A model generated the notes under the pieces. That model did no database searches. It saw nothing but the letters and a program-made list of their open reading frames with translations, and was not told the origin of the DNA. Below are positions 9,264 to 18,827 of a stretch of 42,801 nucleotides of DNA, piece by piece. The position numbers and the translations under genes were made by a program. This stretch comes from Rhodospirillaceae bacterium (lineage in GTDB: Bacteria; Pseudomonadota; Alphaproteobacteria; CACIAM-22H2). The stretch's first letter is position 1, and the number at the start of each line of letters is the position of its first letter. The stretch spans positions 1-42,801 of the forward strand of contig SHVT01000005.1 of NCBI GenBank assembly GCA_009694125.1, given 5' to 3'.

Positions 9264-10631
9264 TCAGCCGCCGATTTCGGCCCCGGCGAGGCCTTCCGGC
9301 TTGCCCACGACAACAACGACCAGACGCGCCGGATCGAGCAAGCGACGGGCGACGCGCCTAACATCGTCCAAAGTGACTTGTTCGATGAACGTGTTGCGGC
9401 GGTCGATGTAATCCATCCCGAGATTCGCGCGTTGGATGCTGACCATCTGGCGGGCGATCGCCGTCGTGGAGGTGAACTGCAGCGCATAGGAGCCGGTCAG
9501 ATAGGTCTTGGCGTCGTTCAATTCTTCCTGGGTCGGACCTTCATCGCGCATCCGTCGCCACTGATCGCGCACCACATCGAGCGACTGGGCGACGCTGCGG
9601 TTTTCCGAGGCGGTGCCGCCAAGGATGAGCCCGGCACGTTCCATCGTACTGAGGTAGCTGTAGACGGAATAAGCGAGCCCGCGTTTCTCGCGGACCTCGT
9701 TGAGCAGCCAGGAATTGAAACCGCCGCCGCCGAGAATGTAGTTCATCACGAAGGCGGCGTAGAAATCGGGGTCGTTGCGTTTCAGCCCGTCCTGCCCGAA
9801 AACCACGGCGCTTTGCGTTACATCCTTGCGCACGACGATGGTCCGCCCGACCCCTTCGGCGCGGGCCTCGGGAACCGTGGCGGTCGGCGTGGCGGCGCGA
9901 GCCGGCAGTCCACCAAAGGCTTCGTCGAGCAGCAGCCCCAATTCCGCCGGCGTGATGTCGCCGACCGCCCCGATCGACAGCGTATCGCGCGACAGCCGCG
10001 TGGCCATGAACTCGCGGAAATCGGCGATCGACAGATCCTTCAGGCTTTTTTCGGTACCGCTTGTGGTGCGGCCATAGGGATGGGACGGAAAAGCGGCCTT
10101 CCACCAGGTCCGGCTCGCGATTGCGCCGGGCTGCTCTTCGTTGCGGGCCAGGGCGGCCAGGGCGCGCGAACGCATCCGTTCAACGACCTCTGGGTCGAAA
10201 CGCGGCTTGGTCAGCGCCAGGCGCATCAGCTCGACCGCTTCCTTGCGATGACGCGTCAGGGTCTTCAGGCTGCCGGAAAACGTGTCCATGTCGGCCGAGA
10301 AGTCCACCGAAGCGACGATGTCCTCCAGTTTTTCCTGATAGGCCTGATCGTCCAAATCCCCGGCGCCGTCGGTGAGCAGTCCGGCCACCCAACGCGCCAA
10401 CCCCTCCTTGCCCACCGGATCCAGCGCGGAGCCGCCGGTGAAGCTATAAGCCAGCGCCAGGACCGGAATCGAATGATCCTGGACCAGCCAGGCCGTGAGG
10501 CCGCCGGGGCTGGTGACCCGTTCGATGGTGACGGCGTCGGCGGGACGAACCAGCGCCATCCCCACCAGCGCGAGGAAAAACGCGCCAAAAACGCGCAGGG
10601 TGCGAACGGACAACATGGTTGAATTCCTCAC
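9264..10631 (-). CDS. M16 family metallopeptidase-like protein, catalytically inactive partner
   Basis: A 455-residue M16 (pitrilysin/PqqL-like) protein with an N-terminal signal peptide or anchor (LRVFGAFFLALVGMALVRPADA). It has the two-lobe M16 architecture: GGSALDPVGKEGLARWVAGLL at the position of the zinc site, YILGGGGFNSWLLNEVREKRG and LAYSVYSYLS in the second lobe. The zinc-binding HxxEH is replaced by RWVAG, so it cannot bind zinc as active members do. It retains the R/Y-type C-lobe motif that contacts substrate in the active heterodimer. It overlaps the stop of the upstream active M16 gene by four bases (10628-10631), so the two are probably made in equal amounts and pair as a periplasmic heterodimeric protease, as known for other alpha/beta M16 pairs. 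Confidence 0.9.
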   Translation of the reverse strand: MRNSTMLSVRTLRVFGAFFLALVGMALVRPADAVTIERVTSPGGLTAWLVQDHSIPVLALAYSFTGGSALDPVGKEGLARWVAGLLTDGAGDLDDQAYQEKLEDIVASVDFSADMDTFSGSLKTLTRHRKEAVELMRLALTKPRFDPEVVERMRSRALAALARNEEQPGAIASRTWWKAAFPSHPYGRTTSGTEKSLKDLSIADFREFMATRLSRDTLSIGAVGDITPAELGLLLDEAFGGLPARAATPTATVPEARAEGVGRTIVVRKDVTQSAVVFGQDGLKRNDPDFYAAFVMNYILGGGGFNSWLLNEVREKRGLAYSVYSYLSTMERAGLILGGTASENRSVAQSLDVVRDQWRRMRDEGPTQEELNDAKTYLTGSYALQFTSTTAIARQMVSIQRANLGMDYIDRRNTFIEQVTLDDVRRVARRLLDPARLVVVVVGKPEGLAGAEIGG

Positions 10632-11974
10632 GACGTCGCCTTGGGAAGAAGAAGCGCGGTGACATGGCCTTTTTGGCCGAGGACGGCGCGCAATCCGGCC
10701 AGAACCTGATCGCGCGTCACCGCGGCGATGCGTTCCGGCCAGGTTTCGATTTCGGCGACGCTGCGGCCGGTGGTCAGGCCGGAGCCGAAAACCCGCGCCC
10801 CGGCTTGCATCGAATCGAGCGCGTAGACGACGCCGGAAACCATGCGCGCCTTCGCCTCCTCGACTTCCTCGACCGTTGGCCCTTCGGTCAGAAACCCGGC
10901 GATGACCGCTTCCATCGCGGCCTCGACCTTGCTCAATTCGACCCCGCTGACCGGCGCGAAGAACAAACCAAAACTGCCATAGTCCAGATTGTCGGAGTCA
11001 TAGCGGGAGCCCGCCGACGTCGCGATCTTTTGCTTGACGACCAGTTCCTTGTGCAGCCGGCTCTTGACGCTGCCGCCCAGGATCTCGGCGGCCACTTCCA
11101 GCGGGTAGGCGTGTTCGGTCGCGCCGCTGACATAACTGGGCGCGAGGAAGAGCCGGCTCCAGGACGGTTCGCGGACGCCATCGGCGCGCAGTTCCACGCG
11201 GCGGGCCGCCGTGATCGGCGGTTCCTTGACCCGCACCCGTTCGGGCACCGGGCGCGCCGGGATCACGCCGTAATATTTCTCGGCGAGCGGCTTGAGTTTG
11301 GCCATCGTGACGTCGCCCGCGACGATCAAGACGGCGTTGTTGGGGGCGTAGTAGCGACGATACCAATCGACCGCGTCCTGACTGGTCAGCGCCTTGATTT
11401 CATGTTCGTAACCGATGATCGGCTTGCCATAGGGATGGTTGAGGTAAAGTGCGGCGTTGACTGCCTCGCGCAACTGGGCGCGCGGATTGGAATCGACGCT
11501 CGAGCGCCTTTCCTCCAGCACGACCAGGCGTTCGGGGATGAATTCCTTGTCGGTGAGGATGAGGTTGGTCATGCGGTCGGCTTCCAGACGCATCACGGTC
11601 TCGAGTCGATCGGACGCCACGTTTTGGAAATATCCGGTGTAGTCGTGGCTGGTGAAGGCATTGTCGCGTGCGCCGATGCGGCCGATGGCCTTGGAGAAAT
11701 CGGGTTCGGAAGGCGTGCCCTTGAACATCATGTGTTCGAGCAGATGGGCGATGCCGGTCTTGCCCCGCAGTTCGTCGGCGGAGCCGATCTTGTACCAGAC
11801 CATCTGGGTGACGACGGGGGCGCGATGGTTCGGAATAACCACGACCTGAAGACCGTTATCGAGGGTAAAGGTCTCGGCGTTGAACATGGCCGCCCGCGCC
11901 GGCGGCGTCGCCATCATGAACGTCGTGGCCAAAGCCGCGACCGCTGTCAGAACGCCGTGCCGAGTTACCTGCAT
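10628..11974 (-). CDS. M16 family zinc metallopeptidase, active subunit
   Basis: A 448-residue secreted M16 peptidase. A signal peptide (MQVTRHGVLTAVAALATTF, cleavage near PARA) sends it across the inner membrane. The zinc site is the inverted motif HLLEH (His77, Glu80, His81), with the third ligand Glu downstream in MRLEADRM. The second lobe has GGSVKSRLHKELVVKQ and a Ser-rich SYV segment. It is followed with a four-base overlap by the inactive homologue. The start is uncertain: ATG 11974 (preceded by GGCGGA) is used, ATG 11989 adds five residues, and the frame is open further up to 12088. The 155 bases between here and the lipoprotein stop show no gene. Substrate unknown; periplasmic peptides are the usual targets of this family. 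Confidence 0.92.
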   Translation of the reverse strand: MQVTRHGVLTAVAALATTFMMATPPARAAMFNAETFTLDNGLQVVVIPNHRAPVVTQMVWYKIGSADELRGKTGIAHLLEHMMFKGTPSEPDFSKAIGRIGARDNAFTSHDYTGYFQNVASDRLETVMRLEADRMTNLILTDKEFIPERLVVLEERRSSVDSNPRAQLREAVNAALYLNHPYGKPIIGYEHEIKALTSQDAVDWYRRYYAPNNAVLIVAGDVTMAKLKPLAEKYYGVIPARPVPERVRVKEPPITAARRVELRADGVREPSWSRLFLAPSYVSGATEHAYPLEVAAEILGGSVKSRLHKELVVKQKIATSAGSRYDSDNLDYGSFGLFFAPVSGVELSKVEAAMEAVIAGFLTEGPTVEEVEEAKARMVSGVVYALDSMQAGARVFGSGLTTGRSVAEIETWPERIAAVTRDQVLAGLRAVLGQKGHVTALLLPKATS

Positions 11975-12129
11975 GAGATATCCGCCCATCCTGTCGTCCG
12001 CCGTACCCATCGCGTAAGGGCGCCGATCGGCCGTAACCAAGCGGCGAACTGGCGATTCTCCGCCGGGCTGCGGCAACCCGCCAATCAATCCTACGTGTCC
12101 CGAGTCACGACACCGACGCCCGGGCGCGA

Positions 12130-12711
12130 CTAGAAAATGCCTTCAAAGGCCCCGCGCCGCTTGCGTTTAATGGTCGGCGTATCGCCGGCATTGGCCGGTC
12201 GGCCGAGCGCGGCGTTCTGCTGGATTCGCTGAGTTTCCTTGGCTGCATCAACCACATCGCCCTGATCTTCGGGCTTTCGCCAGAAGATGACGCGATCGAT
12301 GAACGTCTTGTCGTCGTCGGCCAGCTGCGTCGATTCGCGGTCGATCAGGTTGCGGATATTGGGATCGGCCGCGTTCGCCCCGGTCCGCGTCAGCAGCGCG
12401 CGTTCGCCTGGCGTGCTGCCGAGCGGCGCGGCCGCGGCGGATTCGCCCGGACCGAGCAGCGCCAGCCGGGCCTGGTTCGTGACCGACCCTTCCTGCGGCC
12501 GGGCCGCGCCCGGCTGCGGCGGGCGCAAGGCGTAATTGGGCGGCAGCGTGAGCGGGGCGCGCGCTACGACCTGGAATTCATCAGGTGGGTTCTTGGTAAG
12601 CCCGAGGGCTTGGCGGGTCTGGCCGCATCCGGCGAGAAGGCCAAGGACGGCCAGGGCGACGGCAAGCGTCGCGGGACCGCGCCAAGGAGGTTGTCGACGG
12701 CCTGGGATCAT
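12130..12711 (-). CDS. DUF3035 lipoprotein, BamF-type outer-membrane assembly subunit
   Basis: A 193-residue lipoprotein with a signal peptide and lipobox LLAGC (Cys29), which predicts lipidation and transfer to the outer membrane. The mature start TKNPPDEFQVVARAPLTLPP followed by NYALRPPQPG is the DUF3035 hallmark. In Caulobacter a protein of this family (BamF) is part of the beta-barrel assembly complex. The rest is low-complexity with a charged C-terminus (IKRKRRGAFEGIF). Its place directly downstream of lspA, the lipoprotein signal peptidase that would process it, and upstream of the M16 pair fits an envelope-biogenesis operon. The BamF role is inferred from the family. Confidence 0.85.
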   Translation of the reverse strand: MIPGRRQPPWRGPATLAVALAVLGLLAGCGQTRQALGLTKNPPDEFQVVARAPLTLPPNYALRPPQPGAARPQEGSVTNQARLALLGPGESAAAAPLGSTPGERALLTRTGANAADPNIRNLIDRESTQLADDDKTFIDRVIFWRKPEDQGDVVDAAKETQRIQQNAALGRPANAGDTPTIKRKRRGAFEGIF

Positions 12712-12717
12712 GTCCCC

Positions 12718-13242
12718 CTATTTAACCGAGCGCGCGGTCGGGAACAAGCCATCCAGAAGAAGAAGGACAACGCCGACCGTGATCGCCGCGTCGGCGAGGT
12801 TGAACGCCGGCCAGTGCCAATCGCCCCAATGGAGGTCGAGAAAGTCGAAAACCGCGCCGAAACGCAGCCGGTCGATGACATTGCCGAGGGCGCCGCCGAC
12901 GACCAGCCCAATCGCGCAGCCGGCCATCCGGGTCTCGATTCGCGCCAGCCACCACAGCAGACCGGCGACGATGGCAAGGGCGACGATGGCCAGTTCCACG
13001 CCCCCCATCGCCAAATCCGCGAACAACCCGAAGCTGATGCCGGTATTCCAGACCGGCACGAGACTGACGAAGGGCGCAAGCTCGACCACCCGCGACGGCG
13101 CGGTCAGATAATCGAGCAGCCAGGCCTTGCTCACCTGATCGAAACCGACGATCGTCACCGCCGCCTCCAGCCCCAAGGCACGCGCGGAACGGTTTACGGC
13201 CGCGGATGAAACGCCCGGAAGCTGGTCCGGCGTGCCGCTCAC
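12718..13242 (-). CDS. lspA: Lipoprotein signal peptidase (signal peptidase II)
   Basis: A 174-residue inner-membrane aspartyl protease that removes signal peptides from prolipoproteins after lipidation. Four hydrophobic segments are seen. The two catalytic aspartates are Asp124 ([16 protein letters not shown]) and Asp151 ([14 protein letters not shown]), and the N-terminal [11 protein letters not shown] is family-typical. A GTG at 13242 overlaps the ileS stop as GTGA, giving tight translational coupling, and the length then matches the family. Longer versions reaching 13347 would lie inside ileS and lack homology. It is followed six bases later by the DUF3035 lipoprotein gene. Confidence 0.93.
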   Translation of the reverse strand: MSGTPDQLPGVSSAAVNRSARALGLEAAVTIVGFDQVSKAWLLDYLTAPSRVVELAPFVSLVPVWNTGISFGLFADLAMGGVELAIVALAIVAGLLWWLARIETRMAGCAIGLVVGGALGNVIDRLRFGAVFDFLDLHWGDWHWPAFNLADAAITVGVVLLLLDGLFPTARSVK

Positions 13243-16154
13243 CGAGCCGCCGCTTGCGGTGTCACCGCGTCGGCGCATCGGCCGCAAAGATCGGGATGGT
13301 CGGCCAGGCGCCCGACCTCGGGGAGCACTTTCCAGCAGCGCTCGCATTTTTGGCCTTGAGCCTTGGCGAAGATGACGGCGACGCCGGGTATGTCGGGCAG
13401 GACATAAACATCGCTGGGCACCGTCGCACCCTCCATCGGCCTGATCTCGATCCCGGAGGTGATCGCGACCTCCGCCGGATCGACGCCGGCCAGGGCCGCG
13501 CGGTAAGCGGCCTCGGCATAAACGATCGGCGCGGCTTCGAGGCCGGAGCCGATGACCTTGCCGGCGCGGGCGATTTCGAGGGCGCCGGTGACGACCCGGC
13601 GCAGGGCCCGGATGCGTGCCCAGGTCTCGGCCAAAGCCTCATTCCGCCAGCCCGGCGGCACGTCGGGGAAGCGGCGCAAGTGCACACTGTCCTCGGCGCC
13701 CGACCGCCCGCGGGCAAGCCATGCTTCCTCCGCCGTGAAACACAACACCGGCGCGAGCCAGGCGGTGAGATGATCGAAAAGGATGTCGAGCATGGTGCGG
13801 GCGGCGCGGCGGCGCGGCGAATCCGGCCGATCGCAATACAGCGCGTCCTTGCGCACATCGAAATAAAACGCCGACAGGTCCACCGCGCAAAAGGCGTGGA
13901 GCGCGGCGTAGAATTGGTGAAACTCGAAATCGGCGCAGGCGCGGCGAAGCTGGACGTCGAGTTCGACCAAGCGATGCAGCACCCAGCGTTCGAACTCGGG
14001 CATTTCGGCGGGGGCAACACGCTCCTCCGGCGTAAATCCGGCTACGCTGCCCAGGATGTAACGCAGCGTATTGCGCAACCGCCGATAGATTTCCGATTGG
14101 TGCTTCAGGATTTCGGGACCGATGCGCAAATCGTCGGAATAATCGGAAGCGACGACCCACAGGCGTAAGATGTCGGCGCCGTATTTGTCCACGACTTGCT
14201 GCGGGGCGACGACGTTGCCCAGCGATTTCGACATCTTCCGGCCTTGTTCGTCGAGCACGAAGCCGTGGGTGAGCACCGCGCGATAGGGCGCCCGTCCGCG
14301 CGTGCCGCAGGATTCGAGCAGCGAGGAATGGAACCAGCCGCGATGCTGGTCCGACCCTTCAAGATAGAGCGAGGCCGGCCAGGCGAGATCGGGCCGTTGT
14401 TCGAGAACGAAGGCATGGGTGCACCCGCTTTCGAACCAGACATCAACGATGTCGTCGACTTTCCGCCAGGACGCCGGATCGTGTTCGGGTCTCAGGAAAC
14501 GCGCTGCGGCGCCCTCGCGGTACCAAGAATCGGCGCCTTCGGCGGCGAAGGCCTCCGCGATGCGGGTGTTTACGCGCTCGTCCTTCAGGATTTCGGCGGT
14601 GCCGTCGGCGGCTTCGCGCACAAAAACCGGAATCGGCACACCCCAAGCGCGCTGGCGCGAAATCACCCAATCGGGGCGGTTTTCGATCATGCCATTGATC
14701 CGGTTCTTGCCGATCCCCGGGACCCAGCGCGTGTCCTCGATCGCAGCCAAGGCCCGTGCCCGCAGCGTGTCCCCTTTTTTCGCCACGTCGCGGTCGAGCG
14801 CGATGAACCATTGCGGCGTGTTGCGGAAGATCACCGGCTTCTTGGACCGCCAGGAATGCGGATATTGGTGGGTCAGCCGCGCGCGCGCGATGATCGCGTG
14901 GGTTTCCTTCAATGCCGCGATCACCGCTTCGTTGGCGTCGCCTTTGTCGCCTTTTTCGGTGATGACACGTTTGCCGGCAAATCCCGGCGCCTGGTCCGTA
15001 AAGAACCCGTCGGCATCCACGGTATACGGGATATGCGGATTGATGCCGCGGTCGGCCAGATTGCGGACATTGGCGGTCCATATTTCAAAATCGTCGCGTC
15101 CATGGCCGGGCGCGGTGTGCACGAAACCGCTGCCGGCGTCGGCACTGACATGGTCTCCGGCGAGCAGTGGCACGACGAAATCATAGTGCAAGAACCGGGC
15201 GTGCAATGGATGGCTGCATTCAAGCGCGGCGATCTGCGTCGCCGGAACCAAGCGCACGAGTTCGTAGGTCTCTACCTTGGCGGCCTTGAAGACCTCGGCC
15301 GCCAGCTTCGTGGCGATCAGATAGAAACCTCCCGCCGGCGCCCAATTGCCTTCCGGCGCGGCCACGGTTTTGTAGAGGCCATATTCGATCTTCGGCGAAT
15401 AGGAAATCGCCCGATTGCCGGGGATGGTCCAGGGCGTGGTCGTCCAGATCAACACCCGCGCGGCCAGAAGATCGGCCATGCCGCCGGCGCCGGCTTTTAT
15501 CGGGAAGGCGACCCACACCTGATCCGAGACATAGTCCTCGTATTCGACCTCTGCCTCGGCCAAGGCGGTTTTCTCGACGACCGACCACATGACCGGTTTG
15601 GACCCTCGATACAGCAGGCCGTTGGCCGCGAATTTCATCAATTCGCGGGCGATCACCGACTCGGACTTGTGCTCCATGGTCGCATAGGGGTGTTGCCAGT
15701 CGCCGATCACGCCCAAACGCTGGAACTCGCCGCTCTGCACCTTCATCCAATGGGCGGCGAAATCCCGGCACTCACGCCGGAAATCGATGATGTCGACCTT
15801 GTCTTTGTCCTTGCCCTTGGCCCGGTAATCCTCTTCCACCTTCCATTCGATGGGCAGGCCGTGGCAATCCCAGCCGGGGACATAGTTGGAGTCCTTGCCC
15901 AGCATCTGCTGGGTCCGGGAAACGACGTCCTTCAGAATCTTGTTGAGCGCGTGGCCGATATGGAGATTGCCATTGGCATAAGGCGGGCCATCGTGGAGGA
16001 CGAATTTCTCCAACCCGCGGGAGGCAGCCCGCGTGCGGCCGAACAGGTCCATGTCGCGCCAACGCGCCAGCAGCTCGGGCTCGCGTTTGGGCAATTCGGC
16101 CTTCATCGGAAAATCCGTGCGCGGCAGAAAGACCGTGGCCTTGTAATCGGTCAT
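13239..16154 (-). CDS. ileS: Isoleucyl-tRNA synthetase
   Basis: A 971-residue class-I synthetase that charges tRNA-Ile and edits mischarged valine. The HIGH motif is [10 protein letters not shown] (65-68), and KMSKS is at about 640 in [10 protein letters not shown]. The CP1 editing domain includes [13 protein letters not shown] and the [11 protein letters not shown] segment. The C-terminus carries a zinc finger, CERCW...LCGRC, as in bacterial type-1 IleRS. The ATG at 16154 has GGAG about ten bases upstream. Just before that, at 16170-16184, the leader holds a GC-rich hairpin. The stop overlaps the lspA start. The ribF-ileS-lspA order is a conserved proteobacterial block. Confidence 0.98.
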   Translation of the reverse strand: MTDYKATVFLPRTDFPMKAELPKREPELLARWRDMDLFGRTRAASRGLEKFVLHDGPPYANGNLHIGHALNKILKDVVSRTQQMLGKDSNYVPGWDCHGLPIEWKVEEDYRAKGKDKDKVDIIDFRRECRDFAAHWMKVQSGEFQRLGVIGDWQHPYATMEHKSESVIARELMKFAANGLLYRGSKPVMWSVVEKTALAEAEVEYEDYVSDQVWVAFPIKAGAGGMADLLAARVLIWTTTPWTIPGNRAISYSPKIEYGLYKTVAAPEGNWAPAGGFYLIATKLAAEVFKAAKVETYELVRLVPATQIAALECSHPLHARFLHYDFVVPLLAGDHVSADAGSGFVHTAPGHGRDDFEIWTANVRNLADRGINPHIPYTVDADGFFTDQAPGFAGKRVITEKGDKGDANEAVIAALKETHAIIARARLTHQYPHSWRSKKPVIFRNTPQWFIALDRDVAKKGDTLRARALAAIEDTRWVPGIGKNRINGMIENRPDWVISRQRAWGVPIPVFVREAADGTAEILKDERVNTRIAEAFAAEGADSWYREGAAARFLRPEHDPASWRKVDDIVDVWFESGCTHAFVLEQRPDLAWPASLYLEGSDQHRGWFHSSLLESCGTRGRAPYRAVLTHGFVLDEQGRKMSKSLGNVVAPQQVVDKYGADILRLWVVASDYSDDLRIGPEILKHQSEIYRRLRNTLRYILGSVAGFTPEERVAPAEMPEFERWVLHRLVELDVQLRRACADFEFHQFYAALHAFCAVDLSAFYFDVRKDALYCDRPDSPRRRAARTMLDILFDHLTAWLAPVLCFTAEEAWLARGRSGAEDSVHLRRFPDVPPGWRNEALAETWARIRALRRVVTGALEIARAGKVIGSGLEAAPIVYAEAAYRAALAGVDPAEVAITSGIEIRPMEGATVPSDVYVLPDIPGVAVIFAKAQGQKCERCWKVLPEVGRLADHPDLCGRCADAVTPQAAAR

Positions 16155-16374
16155 TGCAGTCTCCGTGGGCGCCTGCCGCAGGCGGCGCGCAAGAATGCAG
16201 CCACCGGGACAGCCGGGTGGGGCGGAGATGAGTTCCTAGGGATGGACACGACGCGCAAACTCCTCGGGCAAGAACCACGACAATACAGCAAACACCTCCC
16301 GGCCCCGGTTTAGGGCCGAGCCGGTAATTCGCCCGGTCGCCGCGCAAATGAGGAGTGCTACGGTCATCGCGGGA

Positions 16375-16409
16375 TAATAAAAATGGCGCCGGAGTCCGTC
16401 AATCGACTC
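16375..16409 (-). terminator. Candidate intrinsic terminator after ribF
   Basis: On the minus strand GAGTC-GATTGACG-GACTC begins at the ribF stop codon and is followed, after a GC-rich stretch of about eight bases, by TTTTTATTATCC. The short stem and its distance from the U-run make it a moderate candidate. It would separate ribF from ileS, which otherwise follows after a 253-base gap holding no gene. Confidence 0.4.
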
Positions 16410-17367
16410 AGGGTTTCACCCGCGCGGCAATCGGGACCGCCAAGCGGCGACGGGCGTCATCGGCATCGCGGGCGATCTGCGTCTTCAGCGCCTCCACCCC
16501 GTCGAATTTGCGCTCGGGTCGAAGGAAAGCCGACAGCGCCACGCAAACCCGCCTGCCGTAAAGGTCGCCGTTGAAGTCGAAGACGTGGGCCTCGAGAAGC
16601 TCCCGGTTTCCCCCGAAGGTCGGCCGATTGCCGAGATTGGCCACGCCCGCATACGCCTCGCCGCTCTCGCCGGCCACTCGTATGCGCGTGGCGTAGACGC
16701 CGAAGGCGGGGCGGAGGATATCGCCGAGCCAGAGATTGGCCGTGGGGAAACCAAGAAGGCGCCCGCGACGTTCACCGCGCAGCACCCGGCCTTCGATTTC
16801 CCATTCGCGCCCGAGCAAGAGGGCGGCGGCATCTGGCCGTCCCGAACGCAGCAGATCGCGGATGCGCGAGGACGACACCGAACCCTCGCCGCCCTCGTTC
16901 ACCGCATCCAGACAATCAACCTCGATGCCGGCGGGGACCGCCAGACCGCGAAGGGTTTCGACATTGCCGGCGCGCGCACGCCCGAAGGCGAAACTGCGGC
17001 CGACGACGACCTGGCGCGCGCCTAACGCGCCGGCGAGGACATCATCCACGAACGCGGCTGGGCTGGTTTGCGCCATCGCCCGGTCGAAGCGCGGCACGAA
17101 CAGGAAATCGACACCCAGACCGGCGAGCAGGCCGAATTTCTGGCGCAGTGTCGTCAGCCGGAACGGGGGTTGGCCGGGCGCGAAATAGGCACGGGGATGG
17201 GGCTCGAAACTGAGAACGGCCAGCGGAGCGGCACGCCGATCGGCCGCCGCCCGGGCGGCCCCGATCACGGCACGATGGCCACGATGAACGCCATCGAAAT
17301 TGCCGATGGCGACGACCGCGCCGCGCGCGGCGGCCGGCACGGTTCTAAAATCCCTGATTAGGCGCAT
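16408..17367 (-). CDS. ribF: Bifunctional riboflavin kinase / FAD synthetase
   Basis: A 319-residue enzyme that phosphorylates riboflavin to FMN and adenylates FMN to FAD. The N-terminal nucleotidyltransferase domain has the signature AIGNFDGVHRGH (20-31) and the VSSSRIRDLL segment near residue 165. The C-terminal kinase domain has GRLLGFPTANL, GVYA and the NLGNRPTFGG segments with the catalytic Glu in RELLEAHVFDF. Length matches the family. It lies 109 bases downstream of the MaoC gene and upstream of ileS, the usual proteobacterial neighbour. It supplies the flavin used by, among others, the OYE and FAD-oxidoreductase enzymes here. Confidence 0.96.
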   Translation of the reverse strand: MRLIRDFRTVPAAARGAVVAIGNFDGVHRGHRAVIGAARAAADRRAAPLAVLSFEPHPRAYFAPGQPPFRLTTLRQKFGLLAGLGVDFLFVPRFDRAMAQTSPAAFVDDVLAGALGARQVVVGRSFAFGRARAGNVETLRGLAVPAGIEVDCLDAVNEGGEGSVSSSRIRDLLRSGRPDAAALLLGREWEIEGRVLRGERRGRLLGFPTANLWLGDILRPAFGVYATRIRVAGESGEAYAGVANLGNRPTFGGNRELLEAHVFDFNGDLYGRRVCVALSAFLRPERKFDGVEALKTQIARDADDARRRLAVPIAARVKP

Positions 17368-17475
17368 AAGGGTTTGGCGAGGCTGAATCCGAAAAAGGGA
17401 GTGCGGCGGACCGGACCGAGACTACAGGGCCGGCGGATTCCGCGCGAGCGCACCCTGGCGGGGTTGGTGGGCGAT

Positions 17476-17976
17476 TTAGGCCGGGGCTGGCGCGGCGGCG
17501 GAATTCTTCGCGTTCTGGTCGCCGGCGGCCGGCGCTCGGGGAACCATGATGACGGCCTCGCCATCGATGACGACTTTGTCGCCGACGGAGCAAACGGTCG
17601 TCAGCACGACGCGGCGTTTCTCCGGGATGATCTCGGTGATGGTCGCCCGCGCCTGGACCGTGTCGCCGGACCGTACCGGCGCCTTGAACCGAAGATTCTG
17701 GCTCACATAGATGCAACCCGGACCGGGCAGCTTGGTTCCGATCACGGTCGATAGGAGGCTGGCGGTCAGCATCCCGTGGGCGATGCGCCCGCCGAAAATC
17801 GTCGCGGCCGCGAAATCCTGATTGAGGTGGACCGGGTTAACGTCTCCGGAGATGCCAGCGAATAACACGACATCGGCCTCGGTGATCGTCCGGGCGTAAA
17901 GCGCCGTCATGCCGACCGACAGCTCTTCCAGATAATAGCCGCGCAATTCGTCGAAGTTGCCCTGGGTCGTCGGCAT
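17476..17976 (-). CDS. MaoC-like (R)-specific enoyl-CoA hydratase / dehydratase
   Basis: A 166-residue single hot-dog-fold hydratase of the MaoC/PhaJ family. The catalytic pair is in FAGISGDVNPVHLN (Asp45, His50), followed by the hot-dog helix FAAATIFGGRIAHGMLTASL. PhaJ-type members hydrate trans-enoyl-CoA to (R)-3-hydroxyacyl-CoA, feeding polyhydroxyalkanoate synthesis or another acyl-CoA pathway. No PHA gene is near, so the pathway is open. ATG at 17976 gives MPTTQGNFDELRGYYLEEL, typical of the family. The frame is open to 18033, but that extension would run into the inverted repeat and has no homology features. The C-terminus is Ala/Pro-rich. It is divergent from the Crp/Fnr gene. Confidence 0.88.
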   Translation of the reverse strand: MPTTQGNFDELRGYYLEELSVGMTALYARTITEADVVLFAGISGDVNPVHLNQDFAAATIFGGRIAHGMLTASLLSTVIGTKLPGPGCIYVSQNLRFKAPVRSGDTVQARATITEIIPEKRRVVLTTVCSVGDKVVIDGEAVIMVPRAPAAGDQNAKNSAAAPAPA

Positions 17977-18019
17977 CGAGAAACGAACTCCCCACTCGGT
18001 TGGAGTCGCGCGCGATGCA

Positions 18020-18044
18020 GCGCCGCGCAACAATTGTGCGGCGC
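18020..18044. promoter_or_regulatory. Inverted repeat (candidate operator) between maoC-like and crp/fnr-like genes
   Basis: GCGCCGC and GCGGCGC are perfect 7-base arms around GCAACAATTGT. The inner GCCGCGCA-ACAAT-TGTGCGGC also pairs with one mismatch. It lies in the 152-base divergent intergenic region, with no T-run that would make it a terminator. It does not match the canonical CRP (TGTGA-N6-TCACA) or FNR (TTGAT-N4-ATCAA) half-sites. It may be an operator for the adjacent regulator or another factor; this is inference only. Confidence 0.4.
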
Positions 18045-18128
18045 AATATAGTCAGTCGGTCTCCGGCAGGGAAGCCCCTCGTTCTTCGTCGCCGAGCTTA
18101 TGCTACACTGCACGCGGGGGGTCGGGCG

Positions 18129-18827
18129 ATGGGGGCAATCGAAGAAAAGTCATTGGATGGCATTACTCTGCTTGCCGGCGTACCGGCCGCTACACGGCGG
18201 CAGATCGAACAGCGTTGCAAATGGCGGCGCTACACGCCCAACGAGCAGGTAATCGATCGGCACAGCGATTCCCGCGACGTGTTTCTCATTGCCCGCGGCC
18301 GGGTGAGGGTGGTGAATTACTCGATGTCCGGCCGCGAGGTTGCGTTCGACGATATCGATGCTGGCGGCTGTTTCGGGGAATTGGCCGCGATCGACGGCGA
18401 ACCGCGCTCCGCCAATGTGGTAGCCGTCACCGACAGCACGGTCGCGGCGTTGTCGCCCGAAACCTTCACCCAGATGCTGCTCGACCATCCCGAGATTGGC
18501 ATTCGCCTCATGCGCCGGTTGGCGCGGATGGTGCGCCAGTCCACGGTGCGGATCATGGATTTGAGCACACTGGGCGCCAACAACCGCATCCATGCCGAAA
18601 TTCTTCGCCTCGCCGCGCCAACCGAGAAAAGCGATCACAGCGCCAATATCAATCCCGTGCCGCTCCATGCCGATATCGCCAGCCGGGTGAGCACGACCCG
18701 CGAGACCGTCGCTCGGGTCCTCAACGATCTCGCCCGACAAGGGTTGTTGCAACGCGAAGGCGACGCGCTGGCGATTTGCGATCTCCGCCGCCTGCGCAAG
18801 ATGGTCGAAGAATTCCGCGGCGAATGA
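18129..18827 (+). CDS. Crp/Fnr family transcriptional regulator
   Basis: A 232-residue regulator. The N-terminal cyclic-nucleotide-binding beta-barrel (about 15-130) contains CFGELAAIDGEPRSANVVA. The Glu of GEL and the Arg-Ser-Ala of PRSA are the CRP phosphate-binding-cassette residues, so ligand binding similar to cAMP is plausible. A dimerisation helix precedes a winged HTH near 180-225 (HADIASRVSTTRETVARVLN). There is no FNR-type N-terminal cysteine cluster, so it is not an Fe-S oxygen sensor. The start ATG 18129 follows a G-rich stretch; the upstream open frame to 18000 lacks family features. TTCTTC-N16-TACACT upstream is a weak promoter candidate. Its stop overlaps the next gene as ATGA. 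Confidence 0.88.
   Translation: MGAIEEKSLDGITLLAGVPAATRRQIEQRCKWRRYTPNEQVIDRHSDSRDVFLIARGRVRVVNYSMSGREVAFDDIDAGGCFGELAAIDGEPRSANVVAVTDSTVAALSPETFTQMLLDHPEIGIRLMRRLARMVRQSTVRIMDLSTLGANNRIHAEILRLAAPTEKSDHSANINPVPLHADIASRVSTTRETVARVLNDLARQGLLQREGDALAICDLRRLRKMVEEFRGE

Noticed and set aside
9078-12133. Long plus-strand open frames (about 500 residues each)
   Set aside because: They lie opposite the two M16 genes, which have complete domain structure; the antisense frames have no recognisable motif.
14196-16313. 705-residue plus-strand open frame
   Set aside because: It is entirely antisense to ileS, which has HIGH, KMSKS and zinc motifs. The antisense frame shows no family features.
17957-18823. 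N-terminal extension of the OmpA-domain gene upstream of its ATG
   Set aside because: It overlaps the Crp/Fnr gene in another frame and is Arg/Gly-rich; the signal peptide starts at 18824.
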